From contig CAYGXU010000140.1 of NCBI GenBank assembly GCA_964353875.1, positions 1-7,453 of the forward strand: a stretch of DNA of 7,453 nt, read 5' to 3'. Source of the DNA: MGNI01 sp964353875. GTDB lineage: Bacteria; Chloroflexota; Anaerolineae; Anaerolineales; E44-bin32. Every line of letters starts with the position of its first letter. The first letter of the stretch is position 1. The notes beneath the pieces were generated by a model. The model ran no database searches. It worked only from the letters and a program-made list of their open reading frames with translations, and was not told the DNA's origin. Of the stretch, positions 6,982 to 7,453 are shown one piece after another. The translations under genes and the position numbers were made by a program.

Positions 6982-7018
6982 GGGGTAGGGCGAATGGATG
7001 AAATCGAAGGTTCGTGAT

Positions 7019-7453
7019 CTAAAGTAAGGGAAGGCGCATCCGGGCTACCAGCACAGGCGGAATTTCATGGAAATTTGCGCCCCACGACAATGGATTCTCA
7101 CTTGCCGGATAATCCGGTGGAAAGGCCCGCTCTTCAAACCCATCCAGAACAAAGCCGGCCTGAAAGCCCTCATGCAATAAATCTTGAAGGGGACGATGAA
7201 AAAGGAGTTGCGGCTTGGATTGCCCTCGTATCGCCACTGCATGCCTCACCGTTGGGGAAAGATAACCAAATATCTTGACCGAATATACGGTTACCACCTG
7301 CCCCTCTCGATCTTCTAACTCGGCAACCATTTGCATATGGGGACTATTGAAGCAGGGATGCAATACGGAGAAAACAAAGCGGCCTCCAGGTCTGAGCAAT
7401 TGAGGCAGAGATCGCATGATAGGACGGATATCAGCGATATCGAACAAAGCCAT
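7019..7453 (-). CDS. Class I SAM-dependent methyltransferase, C-terminal part (5' end outside window)
   Basis: The frame is open to the right edge, so the visible 144 residues are the C-terminal part. The Met codon at the edge (7451-7453) is probably internal, because the SAM-binding GxGxG region expected in the N-terminal half is missing. The visible start MALFDIADI matches the segment after the SAM-binding core, where relatives often read NMALFDI. LLRPGGRFVFSVLHPCF (19-35) is the typical late beta strand and turn of Rossmann methyltransferases. Later marks are FERAFPP-type C-terminal residues (about 106-113) and the end VARMRLPLL. The substrate is not predictable; small-molecule methyltransferases of this kind are very diverse. 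It is separated by 240 bases from the nuclease gene, so the two may be transcribed independently. Confidence 0.85.
   Translation of the reverse strand: MALFDIADIRPIMRSLPQLLRPGGRFVFSVLHPCFNSPHMQMVAELEDREGQVVTVYSVKIFGYLSPTVRHAVAIRGQSKPQLLFHRPLQDLLHEGFQAGFVLDGFEERAFPPDYPASENPLSWGANFHEIPPVLVARMRLPLL

Noticed and set aside
6900..6995. tRNA-like T-arm signature (GGTTCGAAACCC on the minus strand)
   Set aside because: No acceptor stem, D-arm, anticodon arm or matching T-stem could be drawn around it. The motif is better described as a repeated palindrome.

Overview
The window is a 7.45 kb piece of a scaffolded bacterial assembly, probably metagenomic. Base composition looks close to even by eye. The gene families and the GC-rich intergenic hairpins recall Anaerolineae-type Chloroflexota, but there is no rRNA or other marker, so the taxonomic guess is weak. 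All six supported genes lie on the minus strand, so transcription runs from high to low coordinates.

In transcription order: (1) the 3' end of a class I SAM-dependent methyltransferase, cut by the right edge (7019-7453); (2) a 240-base intergenic stretch with a possible -10 box and near-palindromic sites; (3) an SbcD/Mre11-like metallophosphoesterase (5598-6778), interrupted by 100 Ns; (4) a YciI-family protein (5152-5475); (5) a YcaQ/AlkX-like winged-helix DNA glycosylase with the QxD motif (3763-5079); (6) a single-ORF fusion of a serine alpha/beta hydrolase and a long-chain acyl-CoA ligase (1197-3692); (7) a membrane-anchored NodB-type polysaccharide deacetylase (372-1115); (8) a gene-free tail (1-371) with two divergent copies of a hairpin-bearing repeat. 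From the nuclease to the deacetylase the gaps are about 70 to 120 bases, so one transcript is plausible but not shown.

Three points stand out. First, the N gap is flanked by an identical 55-base sequence. Overlapping the two copies removes 155 bases and restores a continuous 341-residue nuclease with a sensible C-terminus, so the gap is almost certainly an assembly artefact. Second, the hydrolase-ligase fusion keeps both sets of catalytic residues and could couple ester or thioester cleavage to CoA activation in one chain. It looks like the OleBC olefin fusion but has Ser, not Asp, as nucleophile. Third, the two hairpin repeats differ by a paired T-A to C-G change in the stem, which suggests that the fold is conserved.

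A nuclease of the crosslink-processing type beside a glycosylase of the crosslink-unhooking type hints at a DNA-repair neighbourhood. The lipid-activation fusion and deacetylase look like separate cell-envelope or lipid functions. I see no CRISPR array, transposase, phage gene, tRNA or rRNA.
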